DNA from: Pegea sp. RAD2-039
Lineage: Eukaryota; Chordata; Thaliacea; Salpida; Salpidae
Length of the DNA stretch: 64,000 nucleotides
Direction: 5' to 3'
Assembly (NCBI GenBank): GCA_034620365.1
Contig: JAQGEQ010000332.1
Location: 1-64,000, forward strand
In this document: positions 1-11,905 of the stretch, in pieces
How positions within the stretch are numbered: position 1 is the stretch's first letter
Layout: each line of letters opens with the position of its first letter
Notes under the pieces: model-generated
Databases searched by the model: none
What the model saw: the letters and a program-made list of their open reading frames with translations, nothing else
Told to the model about the DNA's origin: nothing
Position numbers and translations under genes: made by a program

Positions 1-689
1 TATTGAATCAATTTTCAAAACTAAAATCCGTCGCTTCATATACAACTTTTTCTTATAGATTCAAAAGTCTGGTTGCCAATCTCGACTCAATTAATTTAGG
101 CTACAAAATTTTTAAACTATCTACAAAAACTAAATATGACTCATCGTTTTAAAAAAGAGTCCCAAATACATTTAACTACAAACAAGTTTCAAGAACTTTA
201 GTTTCCTGTAGAACTGAATAGTTTACAATCATATGACAAATCACAATCATTTGATAAAGTGCAATCTTATATGTGACATCAAGAATGGTTTATGAAAGAA
301 AATATTTCTTCACTAATTTCTTAACTGGTTATTTTTTCACTCAAGATTTAAAAAAAATTAAATTGAGAATTACTTATTGGGTAGAACCAAACAACAAGAG
401 TCTTTTTCTACTACTAGTCAATTCATTAGTGTGGTTCTCCGGGAATTCATTCTGAGTCCCTTTTAATGTCGATGGTAGTTGAATTCCTCATCTTGAGACT
501 TGTAGTAATATATGAAATCAGTGTGTTTCTATCTACAGATAATTTTAAGTTAATTTAAGTTAAGATAATCACATAGTTCCTAAAAATCACAAACAGTTGT
601 ATGAGTTATAGAAGACTGATCAATTAATTATGAATCTTTAGAGGTGATTTAATCCTACGCCACTTTTCCCCAACTCACTAATGTCCTGT
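1..689. other. No gene seen; left end of unit 1
   Basis: AT-rich sequence with only a short open frame (273-455) that lacks an ATG start and has no recognisable motif. It is preserved in unit 2 (13,903-14,085) simply because the whole unit is duplicated. Confidence 0.5.
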
Positions 690-1400
690 CTAAGCTGTTG
701 GACAAAATACCTGGCGGATATAGGACTGAAACAAATGATCCTTTTCCTATATGTTGAATGACAGAGAATATCTGCTAAAAACGATCAAGACTTCATCCTC
801 ACTTTCCATATATTTATTTAAGTTGTTAGAATGACTTTTGTGATTGGAAAAAGAAAAGAAAAATTTTATCAAAAAATTATATTATCACCAAACAAGTTGA
901 GTAGCTTATAAAAGAATTAAAGCCACCAACAGATGATGAAAAAATTATCAGTAACTTCTCTAAGCAAGAAAAAATATTTTAAAAAAGTATCTTTATCGAG
1001 TTGTAATCAATTGTTAAAATCAGTTCAATACCAATTACTCAAAAGAACAAAGAAGGTGAATGTGCTTTTAAACCAGACATACTGGTGGATCGGTATTTCT
1101 TAAGGTTGAACCAAAAAGACTACTAGTAGCAGCACAAAGTCATTCACTACTTACTACATTGTTGCAAGCAAAAATTATCAGAAGTTACTAACGTAGACAA
1201 ATGAAGAGTTTGTAAAACTAAACTTGAAACCATCGGTCATATCACATCAGATTGTTGGTTAATCGCAGAAAAAGAAACTTTTATCCCCATAACAAATTAG
1301 CAAAATACATTCACTTTGGCATCAAACAGACCGAGAACATGGAAACAACGACAGGATATTCTTCCAAAACATAAAACAATAAAATTTTCTTACGAATAGA
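690..1400 (+). mobile_element. Decayed LINE-type retrotransposon C-terminal region, unit 1
   Basis: Conceptual translation of about 1,110-1,340 shows the C-terminal region seen after the reverse transcriptase in several LINE families. There is an AAQ-type segment (VAAQSHSL), then CKTK, then H-x4-C, then a residue run ending before a KE/YPHN stretch that binds the pattern C-x2-C-x(n)-H-x4-C. The first expected cysteine position reads TGA, and an in-frame TAA lies just upstream. This copy also lost a base near 1,279, which breaks the frame before the YPHNK motif. Sequence from about 690 probably belongs to the same element but is too degraded to read. It is a pseudogene with no activity expected. 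Confidence 0.6.
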
Positions 1401-2200
1401 CGTTGCATTACCAAGCGATACAAATATATCGATTTCTTCAAGTTTTTTATGAGAACTTTAAATCAAATCTGATCGTGAAATTCATTGAAAAATATTAGGA
1501 AAAATTGAAATTCCTACCAATTAAAAAATAGACTTTTTTAGGAACAGCTCACATACTACTTAAACTTCTTATTGAACTTTTCATAACTTCTATTTTATAC
1601 TTGTTCCATATTCTTACTGAATGATATCATCTGCAATACTATGAATTGCACCCTAACCAAATCTTTAAAGCAATGGAACAATTCATATGTTTTATATTTC
1701 TTCGTTTTTATAACTCTTAAAGATGCGCATTTAAAATCACTTTTATTATTTGTTTTTCATAAACTTGTAGCCTAAATTACGTTGTTTGTGATTGGCAATC
1801 AGACTCTTAAATATATTCAAGTTAGCTTAGAATTTGCAGAATATCTTCAGTAATGATTTAAAGGCCTTGCATTATATGGTTTGAACAGTTTTTGAATGAG
1901 TTTAGATTTAGATACCAACAAGTTAGACGATTATAACTTTGTCAAAAGTTTAAAGTTTTAATGTAAATTCAATTAAAAATAAGCTTTTTCCAAACGCAAA
2001 TCACATGTCAACAATATTTTTAAACATTTGTGTTGGTATAAGACAATTTTAAATGGAAAAGATATTGTTTATATTTTTTTAATGTGTTACGTAAAGCGTT
2101 GTGTTAGACAATTACGTATCTACATAAATATTTCGAATAATGAGGAAATTGGTCATGTTTTACTATAAACATTTTCAAACAAACAAACAAAATGTTGTAC
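1401..2200. other. Upstream flank of ILP-A1, no gene seen
   Basis: AT-rich DNA without a supported exon. Its last 350 bp or so are homologous to the upstream flank of ILP-C1 on the minus strand (12,790-13,270), so they probably contain the A-type promoter. Confidence 0.5.
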
Positions 2201-2210
2201 TATAAAAAGA
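2201..2210 (+). promoter_or_regulatory. Candidate TATA box of ILP-A1
   Basis: TATAAAAAGA lies 241 bp before the ATG. The same element occurs at the matching place in front of ILP-A2 (15,831), and as TATAAAGAGA in front of ILP-C1 (minus strand, 12,967-12,976), followed in each by a conserved ACTTCAAGTT-like stretch. Conservation between diverged paralogs supports function. Confidence 0.55.
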
Positions 2211-2253
2211 CTTCAAGTTGAAAGTTGTACCATTATTAACTTCTATAGTTGTT

Positions 2254-2413
2254 GTAAATTGTTACACAACGAAGGATATTTAATTTTAAAAGAAATCCTT
2301 TTCTGTTCTTGAATTATACTATATTATTCTTTATTTCATCATTATACTATATATTTTAATTTATGTTTTACTTTTAATTTTAATTTATTTTAAAAAGTGT
2401 TGTTTATTTCAAG
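2254..2413 (+). other. Putative 5'-UTR intron of ILP-A1
   Basis: A GTAAATT donor-like site about 50 bp after the TATA box and a TTTCAAG acceptor 28 bp before the ATG frame a 160-bp AT-rich interval. The ILP-B genes have equivalent sites (7,372-7,541), and ILP-C1 has the same arrangement. Alternatively the acceptor could receive a trans-spliced leader. This is inference from splice signals only. Confidence 0.4.
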
Positions 2414-2441
2414 AAAATTAATTTGTTGTTAAAATACGAAA

Positions 2442-3231
2442 ATGTTTATAAAGTTTGGAACATTCATTGCAGTGGTAACGCTTTATCTCTATCAATGTGA
2501 AGCAAATGCTGACTGGAAATCAATTTGTGCTAACAGAAATCCATACACTCTTTTTAAGGTCTGTTCAGATGATTATGCAAAAGTTTTTCAGTGTGTTTGT
2601 CCATCTGTTCAAAATAACTTGAATAGAATTCTGACTAATCCTGCAAACAGTGGACTGAGAAGATTTCTTCGTGTAGCATGTAGAAGTAAAACACAAATTC
2701 TAATCTTAAATAATAACTTTTATTCTGATAACTTATATTTGACTAAATATAAGTTTTACTAATTTTATAAGGCAAAAGTTTCAAATATTTTCGTTCAGAA
2801 ATATATTATAGAAATGTAAAGAATATAAATATATTAATTTCAGGCAATTCCAAAAAATTAGCAGAAACATTTGAACGAAGATCCAATTACCTTCCAGGAA
2901 CTTTAAATTTGTTTTGCACCTATATTAGAAATCGCCAGTAAGTTTGTTTTCGTTAATATAATTTTCATTTTTTTATATCTAAATAATTCTGTAATTAAGT
3001 TATTTATTTGTGTTTCATCAAAACTAATTACTATTACATAACTAACATTTTTGAAAAATAAACTAAAACTTGTTTTAAAGATATTGATTATATATTAACT
3101 TAGTAAATTAAAATAATTCATAGATTTTTTAACAATTCAGCCGTTTACTGCACAGAATTCCTTATTCGGATCTTGCTAAACGATGCTGTTATCATTCCTG
3201 TAATAAAAGATTAATTCAACTATATTGCTAA
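2442..3231 (+). CDS. Insulin-like peptide precursor, ILP-A1
   Basis: Three coding exons: 2442-2685, 2844-2937 and 3141-3231, joined in phases 1 and 2, giving 142 residues. Residues 1-23 form a signal peptide (cut after EANA). The B chain follows, with C41-x11-C53 matching the spacing of insulin B chains, plus extra cysteines C29 and C51. RR at 73-74 is a likely processing site. The connecting segment carries C80 and C106 and further basic sites (RR 93-94). KR at 126-127 directly precedes the A chain, which reads CCYHSC then eight residues then C142 and then stop, an exact fit to the insulin-family signature. The phase-1 intron in the connecting region is the classical insulin intron. The product is expected to be a secreted ligand for an insulin-type receptor. 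The start is chosen by the signal peptide and by the ACGAAA-ATG context shared by all paralogs. Alternatives such as relaxin-like or nematode-type insulin grouping cannot be resolved here. Confidence 0.92.
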
Positions 3232-6200
3232 ATGAGCAATACAGAGATGATGAAGAGGATGTAACTATCTGAAATTTCATCAAAAGCTTCTCAGTGTTCT
3301 AACATTTCTCTGTTTCTTCTCAATCAGCTGAAACTAATTTATAGCTATACTTGGTATAAAAATATAAATAAACTAGTTATCTGAAAAAGATTGTGATCAT
3401 TTTGTGAATACTTTTATATAGTATTTTAAAGAAATGATATTTTGAAATCTGTTACTAATAAAGGTAATTAAATAAAGATTTTGACTTCAATGAATAAGAT
3501 TAGCTGCAACATAATAGAATAATTTATCAATTATTGGTTTAATAATATATTATAAAGAAACTTAAAATATAAAGAATAACTCTAACTTATTTCAGTAGAG
3601 AGAAGCTTTGATTTTATAAAGTTGAACGTAAAGCAGACTGATAAGTTTAGAAAAAAAACTTTTAAAAACTTCTTAGTGGTTCAATATCTTCTTGAAGTTT
3701 CAAATAGTGTTATAGTTTTATCTTATAATTGTCACCAACATTTTTGATTAAATTTGACTTACCATTTTACCAAAAAATAAAAAGTTTGTGAAAATGAACT
3801 TCAATAATAAAGCTTCAAATAAAAACTAATCTAGGTAATTTGCTGCACATAAATACTAATGTTGATTTCACATACAAAATTAACAATATCTTTTATCTTC
3901 GATAAGTCTGTATATCACAAGTTATCAGGTGAGGAAGAGTTATTTGGTGACTTTTTAGTCTCTAATCTGTAGAAATAAGAAAAAAATCCAACAAATTATA
4001 TAATCTTAGAAAATTAACCAATTCTCAGTTCTTTTACTGAAGCAATTACATATTAGAAAATCTGTTAAATAAACTGAAATTTTTTGGGCTTCAATAATTT
4101 TCTTTTGCACTGTTTTCAAAATACTAATAAAAAGTAGAAATTTCGGTTGAAGTTATTTCTATAAGTCTGTCAACGGAGCTACTGATTCTAGGTAGCTTCG
4201 GAGAATATTAACTTTATCTAAGAAAAAATAAAGCTGCAAAGCAAACAGACAAACTATTCGTAAAATGAATTTATTTCCTAATTGTTTTGTTATAATTAAA
4301 TATGTCATCATAATACTAAAATAAAAATAATCACAAACTAGTTAATCAAAATTTCCTATATAAAAATTAAGTTACTTGGTCACCTAACTTTAAAATGATA
4401 CTATTGCTGATTAACTGATTTTTCTTTAAAAACTCCAATTAATTATAAATAAAAACGTTTCTTGTTCTAGTTTTAGATTTATACTTTTAATAAGATATTA
4501 GATTTGAAATTATTTCAGAATATCTTTAGTGTAATAATAAATCCCAAACTGTTTAATTGCTGATAAGCTTGAAACTTTATTTTATTTTTAATGTTGATGT
4601 TATCAAATTAAACGTTTACTGAAATCACTAAAAAAGCCTTATTTGGTGAAATTTATAAAATAAAAAATTTGAAAAAAAGGTGTTTATAAAAAAGGTTTTG
4701 GAAAATTTTGCAATATTTTTCTACTCATATTTTTGGTTTATACCCACTTGAAAGGCTCTTGAAATTGTAAATCAAAACCACGTGTCGTATGAATAGATTA
4801 TAAAATAACTTTAGGAAAACCAACTTAATATCTTTGATTTCGTTTAAAAATACTGATTAATAGAATTTGTTTCAAATTAAAGTTAGCTTTTAGTAGCTTG
4901 TTTTTTAATGGTTAAAATTATATATATAATTATGTAATTTCAATAAACAATATTGAAAATAATTGGCTCAAATTAAATTTAAAACTTAATTAGAACTTAA
5001 TGCTAAATGATCTCACTAACAAGAACTAAGAAACTAACTCACAAGAGTATTTAGTAATTTCTTAGTCTTTGATTTAATAACCTATTATATAAAAAGATGA
5101 AATTTGATTAACAGCTCTTAATAGAATAGTTTAACAAAGTTATTGGTTTAATGATTTTTTATATAGAAAGTTAAAGTTTAATGGATAAATCTAAGTTACT
5201 ACAGTTTAAAAAAGTTTTAGTTTTGTAAAGCTGAATGCAAAACAGACTGATAAAGTTAGAACAAATAATTTAAAAGATTTTTTCTTTTGTAGTTAAATAT
5301 CTTTGTAAAGCTTCAAATGTAGTTATAGTTTGATCTTATAATTGTCATAAATATATTTTTCAAAATTTGAGTTACCTTTTAATAAAAAACATAAAAAAGT
5401 TTTTTTAAACAAGCTTCAATAATAACGCTTCAAATAAAAACTAATCTAAGTAACTTGCCTCACATAATTACTGATGTTGATTTGAAATAATTTATTAATA
5501 ATTTCGTTTATCATCATTAAGTCTTTATGTCTGAAGTTATCGTGTGAGGAATAGTTTTATTTGGTGACATTTTAGCCTCCGATAAGTAATAAAATGAAAG
5601 AAATCTAGTAAAAGATATGTTCCTGGAAAACAAACTAATTGTCAAGTCTTTTACTGAAGCAAAAACATATTAGAAAATTAGTTAATCAAACTGATTATTT
5701 TAGAGCTGAAATAATTTACTTTTTTTGTACTAAGTTTTCAAAATACTAATTACTGTAAAAATTTTTGATGATTTTTTTATGAGCCTGTTAACGAAGCTAC
5801 TGATACTAGCTAGCTTCAGAAAATATTAACGTGATCTAAGAAAAAATAAGATGCAGAAAAACATGAAAACTTTTCATAAACTGAATTTATTTTCTAATTA
5901 TATTGTTATAATTAAATTTGTTGTCGTAATCCTAAAATGAAATTAATGACAAACTAGTTAACAAAAATTTCAAAGATAAAATTTATGTTACTTGGTCACC
6001 TAACTTGAAAATGATATTACTGCTGATTAACAGAATGTTGTTGAAAAACTCCAATTACTTATAAAAAACGTTTGTTGTTGTAGTTTTAGAATTATACTTA
6101 TACTAAGATATTACTTTTGAAATTACTTCAGAATATCTTTAGTATAATAATAAATCGAAAATTGTTTAATGCTGATAAGCTTGAAACTTTTATTTATTTT

Positions 6201-6420
6201 CTAATGTTGATGTTATCAAATTATTCCAAGTTTTACTGATATCATAAAAAAAGTCATATTTGGTGAAATATTTAATACTAAAATTATCAAACAAAAGGTG
6301 TTTAAAAAAATGTTTTGCAAAGTGTTGAGTTTAGAAAAATTTTGAAAAAGAAGTTTGAATAATAATTATACTACATAAGCATAATTTGTTATATTTTGAT
6401 GTAAGCTAATATATTTAAAA
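3232..6420 (+). repeat. Post-A spacer: two diverged ~1.6-kb tandem repeats
   Basis: The spacer begins immediately after the ILP-A1 stop and is homologous to the spacer after ILP-B1 (8,327-10,990) and, inverted, to the first 500 bp after ILP-C1. Within it, one block recurs about 1.6 kb later: for example the GTTATCAGGTGAGGAA segment near 3,925 is matched near 5,540, and the TACTTGGTCACCTAACTT segment near 4,372 is matched near 5,988. No exon is seen. An AATAAA at 3,367 could serve ILP-A1. Confidence 0.8.
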
Positions 6421-7311
6421 TCATTTTTGAATGGATAGATTTTCTTCTACACTACAAAATTAAAACTGTGGTATTTGGTATTATTTGTTTTTTAACTAAT
6501 TGTATCGTTTTGTGAAAAATAAAAAAAGTGAAATTTTATTTATTGAAAAGTGAAATTTATAGTAAATTTTATTTCCCACTATGTTTTAAACAAATAATTA
6601 AATATGAATAAATATAAAGAAAAAAGTTGAATAGATGGAAAAATGAAGTCCAAGGAAAATATAAATAAAAACAAAATAAATAAATATATAAAAAAATAAG
6701 ATAAATAGAAAAATTATGAAATAAAAATTATAAACAAACTTAAAAGAATAGATAATTAACTACATATAAGAAATAATTTAATTTTTAAAAAATTCTTATT
6801 TTTAACTGCGTACACTTTTGATTATTTAATCACAGAAAGTTATTTCAATAGTTTTCTATATAAATGAATAAAATACTTTGTAGAAATCACTATTGATATT
6901 TATTTACTTTTCCTTAGTAAAACTTCTGTTATTAAGTCAAAGCATAATTAACTAAATTTAATTTTTATAGATTTTATGATAGTAGATTGTAAAAACTAAA
7001 TTTTCATTAAAGATATTCCACATTAATTGGAAATACAATTATCAAAAAGTATCAACATAAATGCACTTAAATGAATAAATTGTGTGAATTTAAATTGCTT
7101 TTGGACAACAGATATAAAACTAGATAAAATTTCCAGGATGATTTTTGTAAATTGTTATAAATTTGTAAATATTATAACTAAAAAAATACTTTTCTATATA
7201 CAAATATACAAAAATATTTATTTATTTGTTTTTATTTATTAACTAAACGTTTCGTGAAAATCTGAAATCATTTTTCATTTAAAAGTAAATAAATAAACAA
7301 ACATTTTTTAG
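6421..7311. other. AT-rich upstream flank of ILP-B1, no gene seen
   Basis: Very AT-rich sequence with many AAATA runs. It is shared with unit 2 and with the third partial copy, but not with the A-type upstream region. Confidence 0.5.
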
Positions 7312-7320
7312 TATAAAAGG
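7312..7320 (+). promoter_or_regulatory. Candidate TATA box of ILP-B1
   Basis: TATAAAAGG lies about 250 bp before the ATG. It is conserved before ILP-B2 (20,941-20,949), and as TATAAAACG in the orphan copy (26,024). Confidence 0.55.
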
Positions 7321-7371
7321 AACTCAAAATCAAACTTGAATAAGAAGTTTTAACAACATACTGAGATTGTT

Positions 7372-7541
7372 GTAATTTTCTTCAAAGCTAAAGAACTTTC
7401 ATTTGAAAACGAAATCGTTCTCTTAGCTAATAGCATATTATATGAAAATTTGCCTTTAACGTGATGCTTTTTATCTTGTTGTTTTTTATGCAAACATTGT
7501 ATTTAAGATGAAGTAATTTTTCAATTTTCTCTTCTCCTCAG
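7372..7541 (+). other. Putative 5'-UTR intron of ILP-B1
   Basis: A GTAATT donor-like site and a strong pyrimidine-rich acceptor (TTCTCTTCTCCTCAG, ending at 7,541) 28 bp before the ATG. The acceptor is one of the best 3' splice sites in the region, and the leader length matches that of ILP-A. It could instead be a trans-splicing acceptor. Confidence 0.5.
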
Positions 7542-7569
7542 ATATTGAGATTCTTAACAAACTACGAAA

Positions 7570-8326
7570 ATGTTTAAGTTTGGAATAATCTTCTTAATAG
7601 CTATGCTTTATGTGTGTCAGTGTCAAGCTGATGTCGCAGCAATGTGTGCCGCCGAAAATGATTTCCCACTTACAGTGTGTGGAGCAGATTTCTATCCTGT
7701 CTTTAAGTGTGTATGTCCAACAAAGCAACAAAAACTTTATAAATTCTACTACGACGAGAAGAACAGTTTTTTTAGAAGATTTATTAGTGTGGCTTGCACA
7801 AGTTGTAAGTTTTTTATCATTTCTCATAAGCTTCTTTCAATTAAAGAAATACTTCGAGCTTAATTTAAGTGGCAGAAAAGTTGGTAGAAAAGCTTTTATC
7901 AAAAATCTTTTTAACTTCAGTGAAACGTTACGTAGCCTTGAATATGTTTGAAGTCTTTAACCAACCTGAAGGAAGCTTGGACTTATATTGCCAAGTTTAC
8001 AAACATCAATTGTAAGTTGACTTCTTCAGTTTTAATATCCTATGATTAGTATTTTCATTGTCAAGATAAACGGGTTGTATAAGTTGTCATTGAACTTTTG
8101 TAAGCTAAAAATACATTTCGTTTTTAATTAATATTTAAGGTTTTAGTAATACTAAGTTTTGTACAACTTTATTAGTTATACAAATTTAATTTATTTACAA
8201 GAAATAAGCGAAAATTACTTTTCGAGTTTGATGAATAATTCTTTTTTTAGGCCCCGTATGTCTAGTCTTCGAACCAAATGCTGCAACGAATCATGTACTA
8301 AGGACTACATGGCACTATTTTGCTAA
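7570..8326 (+). CDS. Insulin-like peptide precursor, ILP-B1
   Basis: Exons 7570-7804, 7921-8011 and 8251-8326 join in phases 1 and 2 to give 133 residues. A signal peptide spans about 1-20 (MFKFGIIFLIAM core). The B chain contains C37-x11-C49 (VCGAD...CVCP), with extra C26 and C47. RR at 69-70 follows the B chain. The connecting segment holds C76, KR at 80-81 and C102. The A chain begins at C119: CCNESC, eight residues, then C133 and stop. It is preceded by RTK rather than a clear dibasic site, so final processing may differ from ILP-A. The gene lies about 4.3 kb downstream of ILP-A1 on the same strand with its own, unrelated promoter. It is expected to be a secreted hormone or growth-factor ligand. 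The first exon reads on past its donor into a short open tail that should not be taken as protein. Confidence 0.92.
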
Positions 8327-10990
8327 ATGAGTAATAAAAAGATGATGATGAAGATGTAACTATTTGAAGTTTCATCAAAAGCTTCTCACTATTCTAACAT
8401 TTCTCTATTTCTTGTCAATCGGCTGAAGTTATTTTCTAACTATATTCGGTATAAAAATTTAATTAAACTATTTATCTGAAGAAACTTGTGATCATTTCGT
8501 GAATACTTCTATATGGTATTTGAAAAAATATATATTTTGACATCTGTTAGTAATAAAAGTAATTAGATAAAGATTTTGAGCTTGACCAATAAGATCAGCT
8601 GCAACTTGATAGAAAAATTTATCAGTTATTAGTTTAAAAATCTATTATCTAGAAAGATGAAGTATAAAGAATAACTCTAACTTATCTCAGTTGAGATAAG
8701 TTCTGTTTTATATAGTTGAACGTAAAGTAGACTGATAAGTTTAGAATAAAAACTTTTAAAGACTTCTTAGTGGTTAAATAACTTGTTAAAGTATCAATTA
8801 GTGTTATAGTTTTATATTTTAATTGTCACCAACATTTTAGATAAAATTTGACTTACCATTTTACCAAAACACAAAAAAAGTTTATGAAAATAAACTTCAA
8901 TAATAACGCTTGAAATAAAAACAAATCTAAGTAGTTTGCTGCACATAAATACTGATGTTGATTTCACATGAAAAATTAACAAAATATTTTTTCCTCATTA
9001 AATCTTTATATCACAAGTTATCAGGTGAGGAATAGTTATTTGGTGACTTTTTAGCTTCTGAAAACCAGAACAATAAAAAAAATCCACCAAATTATATAAT
9101 CCTAGAAAATTGATCAATTCTCAGTTCTTTTACTGAAACAATTGCATATTAGAAAATCTGTTAATTAAACTGAAATTTTTATGGCTGGAATTATCTTATT
9201 TTTGCACTATGTTTTCAAAATACTAATTAAAGTATAAGTTTTGTTTGAATTTAATTTTAGATACTTGTCAAGGGAGGTACTGATTTTAGATAGGTTCATA
9301 AAATATTAACTTGATCTTAGAATAATTAAAGCTGCAAAACAAATGTAAAAACTATTCGTAAACTGAATTTATTTCGAAACTATTTTGTTATAATTAGATT
9401 TGTCATCATAATCATAAAATAAATTTAATGACAAACTAGTTAAGGAAAATTTTAAACATAAAATTTAAATAACTTGGTCATTTAATATGAAAATGATATT
9501 ACTGCTGATTAACAGAATGTTCTTTAAAAACTCCAATTACATAAATAAAACGTTTCTTGTTGAAGTATTAGATTTATACTTTTACTAAAATATTAGATCT
9601 CAAATTAATTTGGAATATCTTTAGTGTAATAAAGGATCGCAAAATGTTTAATGCTGATAAGCTTGAAACTTTATTTAATTTTTAATGTTGATGTTTTCAA
9701 ATTAAACGTTTACTGAAATCATTAAAAAATCCATATTTGTTGAAATATATAAAATAAAAAATTTGTAAAAAAGTTGTTTAAGAAAAAGGTTTTGGAAAAT
9801 TTTGGACTATTTTTTTACTCATAATTTTGGTTTTTACCCATTTCGAGGGCTGTTGAAACTGAAAAGCAAACCCACGTGGCGTATGAATAGATTACAAAAT
9901 TACTTTAGGAAAACCAACTATATATCTTTGATTTTGTTTAAAAATACTTACTGCTTAATAGAATTTGTTTCAAATTACAGTTAGCTTTTAGTAGTTTGTT
10001 TTTCAAAGGTTAAAATTATATTTATGTAACTTCAATAAATAATATTGAAAATAATTGGCTCAGATTAAATTGAAAACTTAATTAGGTTGTATTGCTAAAT
10101 GCACTCACTAACAAGAACTAAGAAATTACTCACAAGAGTTTTTAGTATTTTCTTAGTCTGTGATTTAACAACTTATTGTATAGAAAGACGAAGTTTGATT
10201 AATAGTACTTTTTAAAATACCATAGCAAAATAATTTGATCAATGATCTTTTATATAGAAAGTTAAAGTTTAATAGATAAATCTTTTCAAAACTTTTTTTG
10301 TACTATGTTTTCAAAATACTAATTACAGTATAAATTATTGATGATTTTTCTATGAGCCTGTTAATGGAGCTACTACTAATGGATACTAGCTAGCTTCAGA
10401 AAATATTAACGTGATCTAAGAAAAAATAAGATGCAGAAAAACATAAAAACTTTTCATAAACTGAATTTATTTTATAATTATTTTGTTATAATTAAATTTG
10501 TTGTCATATTCCTAAAATGAAATTAATGACAAACTAGATGACGAAAATTTCAACCAAAAAATTTAAGTTACTTGGTCACTTAACATGAAAATAATATTAC
10601 TGCTGAAAAACAGAATTTTCTTTAAAAACTCCAATTACTAATAAAAAAAAAATGATTCTTGTTGTAGTTTTAGAGTTATACTTATAATAAGATATTAGTT
10701 TTGAAATTACTTCAGATCATCTATAGTATAATAATAAATCGCAAATTGCTTAATGGTGATAGGCTTGAACTCTTATTTATTTTCTAATGTTATCTTTATC
10801 AAATTATTCAAACTTTTACTGAAACATCAAAAAATCCGTATTTAGCGGTATATTTAATATTAAAATTATCAAACAAAAGGTGTTTAAGAAAAAAGTTTTG
10901 AAAAGTCTTGAGTTAAGAGAAATTGTGAAAAAGAATTGTGATTAATTATATAAATAAGTATAATTAGTCATATTTTGATGTAAGCTAATA
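8327..10990 (+). repeat. Post-B spacer, homologous to the post-A spacer
   Basis: Alignable by eye to 3,232-6,420 along most of its length. Around 10,283 it has lost about 520 bp relative to the post-A spacer (the equivalent of about 5,193-5,717). Contains a short open frame (9,802-9,984) with no coding support. Confidence 0.75.
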
Positions 10991-11379
10991 CATTTAAAAT
11001 CAATTCTGTTCAAATACTATTCAAATCAATCTAACGTCTTTTTTCAAAAATTTTTAATAAATGTTGTTTTAACTTGAAATGTTTGTTTGCCATTAGACAA
11101 TTCATAGATGTTTTTTATTAAAAGCATTTCATGCATATAGTGTCAGTTGGTTTAAGACAGGAAGATCTGGCAATGGTTCCTAAGAAAAATGTCACTTTTC
11201 TAAATGAACTAAAGGAATACTACTCGGTACATCTATTTCCATTTTGCTAAGGCATTTGAATCTGTCTTAAACGTGCTGAATAATTCTTACTTGGCAACAA
11301 TAAAAAGCCAACAGTTTTAGTTTAAGTAGATTGATGATTACTGTTTGATAAAATCCAATGAGCCTATAATAAGATTTAT
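10991..11379. other. Unique segment between convergent spacers, no gene seen
   Basis: This stretch separates the plus-oriented post-B spacer from the inverted post-C spacer. I see no exon, repeat or RNA gene in it. Confidence 0.4.
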
Positions 11380-11905
11380 AAAAAAAAATATATTTTCTAA
11401 AACATTTTTATGAATTTTTAAATATTAAACATTAACAACATTTGAAACTTCAAAAAGATATATAATTACAAAAGATAAAATCTTTTAAAGCTTATAATCT
11501 AAGTTTATCAGTCTGCTGTTCATTCAACTTTATAAAATCAAAATTCTCTAAACTGAAATAAGTTAGAGTTATTCATTAAACTTCAATTTTCGAAATAATA
11601 GATTTTTAAACCAACTACTGATAAGTTAATCTATCAAGTTGCAGCTGATTTTATTCATTGAAGTAAAAATCTTTATCTAATTACTTGTAATACTAACAGA
11701 TGTCAAAATATAGTACTATTTAAAAGTGTTCACGAAATGATCACCAGCTTTTTCAAATAAATAGTTTATTTATATTTGTATACCGATTATAGTTAGAAAT
11801 TAGTTTTAACTGATTGAGAAGAAACAGAGAAATGTTAGAACAGTGAGATTCTTTTGATGAATTTTCCAATAATTACATCTTCTTCATCATCTCTTTATTA
11901 CTCAT
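11380..11905 (-). repeat. Post-C spacer, inverted copy of the ILP 3' flank
   Basis: On the minus strand this follows the ILP-C1 stop and matches the first 500 bp after ILP-A and ILP-B, including the TTTCATCAAAAG-like and TTTCTCTGTTTCTTCTC-like stretches. It shows that the 3' flank travels with the gene during duplication. Confidence 0.7.

Noticed and set aside
273-455. 60-residue open frame repeated at 13,903-14,085
   Set aside because: It has no ATG start and no motif. Its repetition follows from the unit duplication, not from selection on the frame.
2686-2762. Read-through of ILP-A exon 1 to the stop at 2,762 as a 106-residue protein
   Set aside because: The tail is intronic, beyond a GTAAAA donor. 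Splicing to exons 2 and 3 restores the insulin A chain, which the read-through form lacks.
7594-7951. Overlapping frames (minus 7,594-7,827; plus 7,610-7,951), and the same in unit 2
   Set aside because: They are shadows of the ILP-B first exon, run across its splice donor, and have no features of their own.
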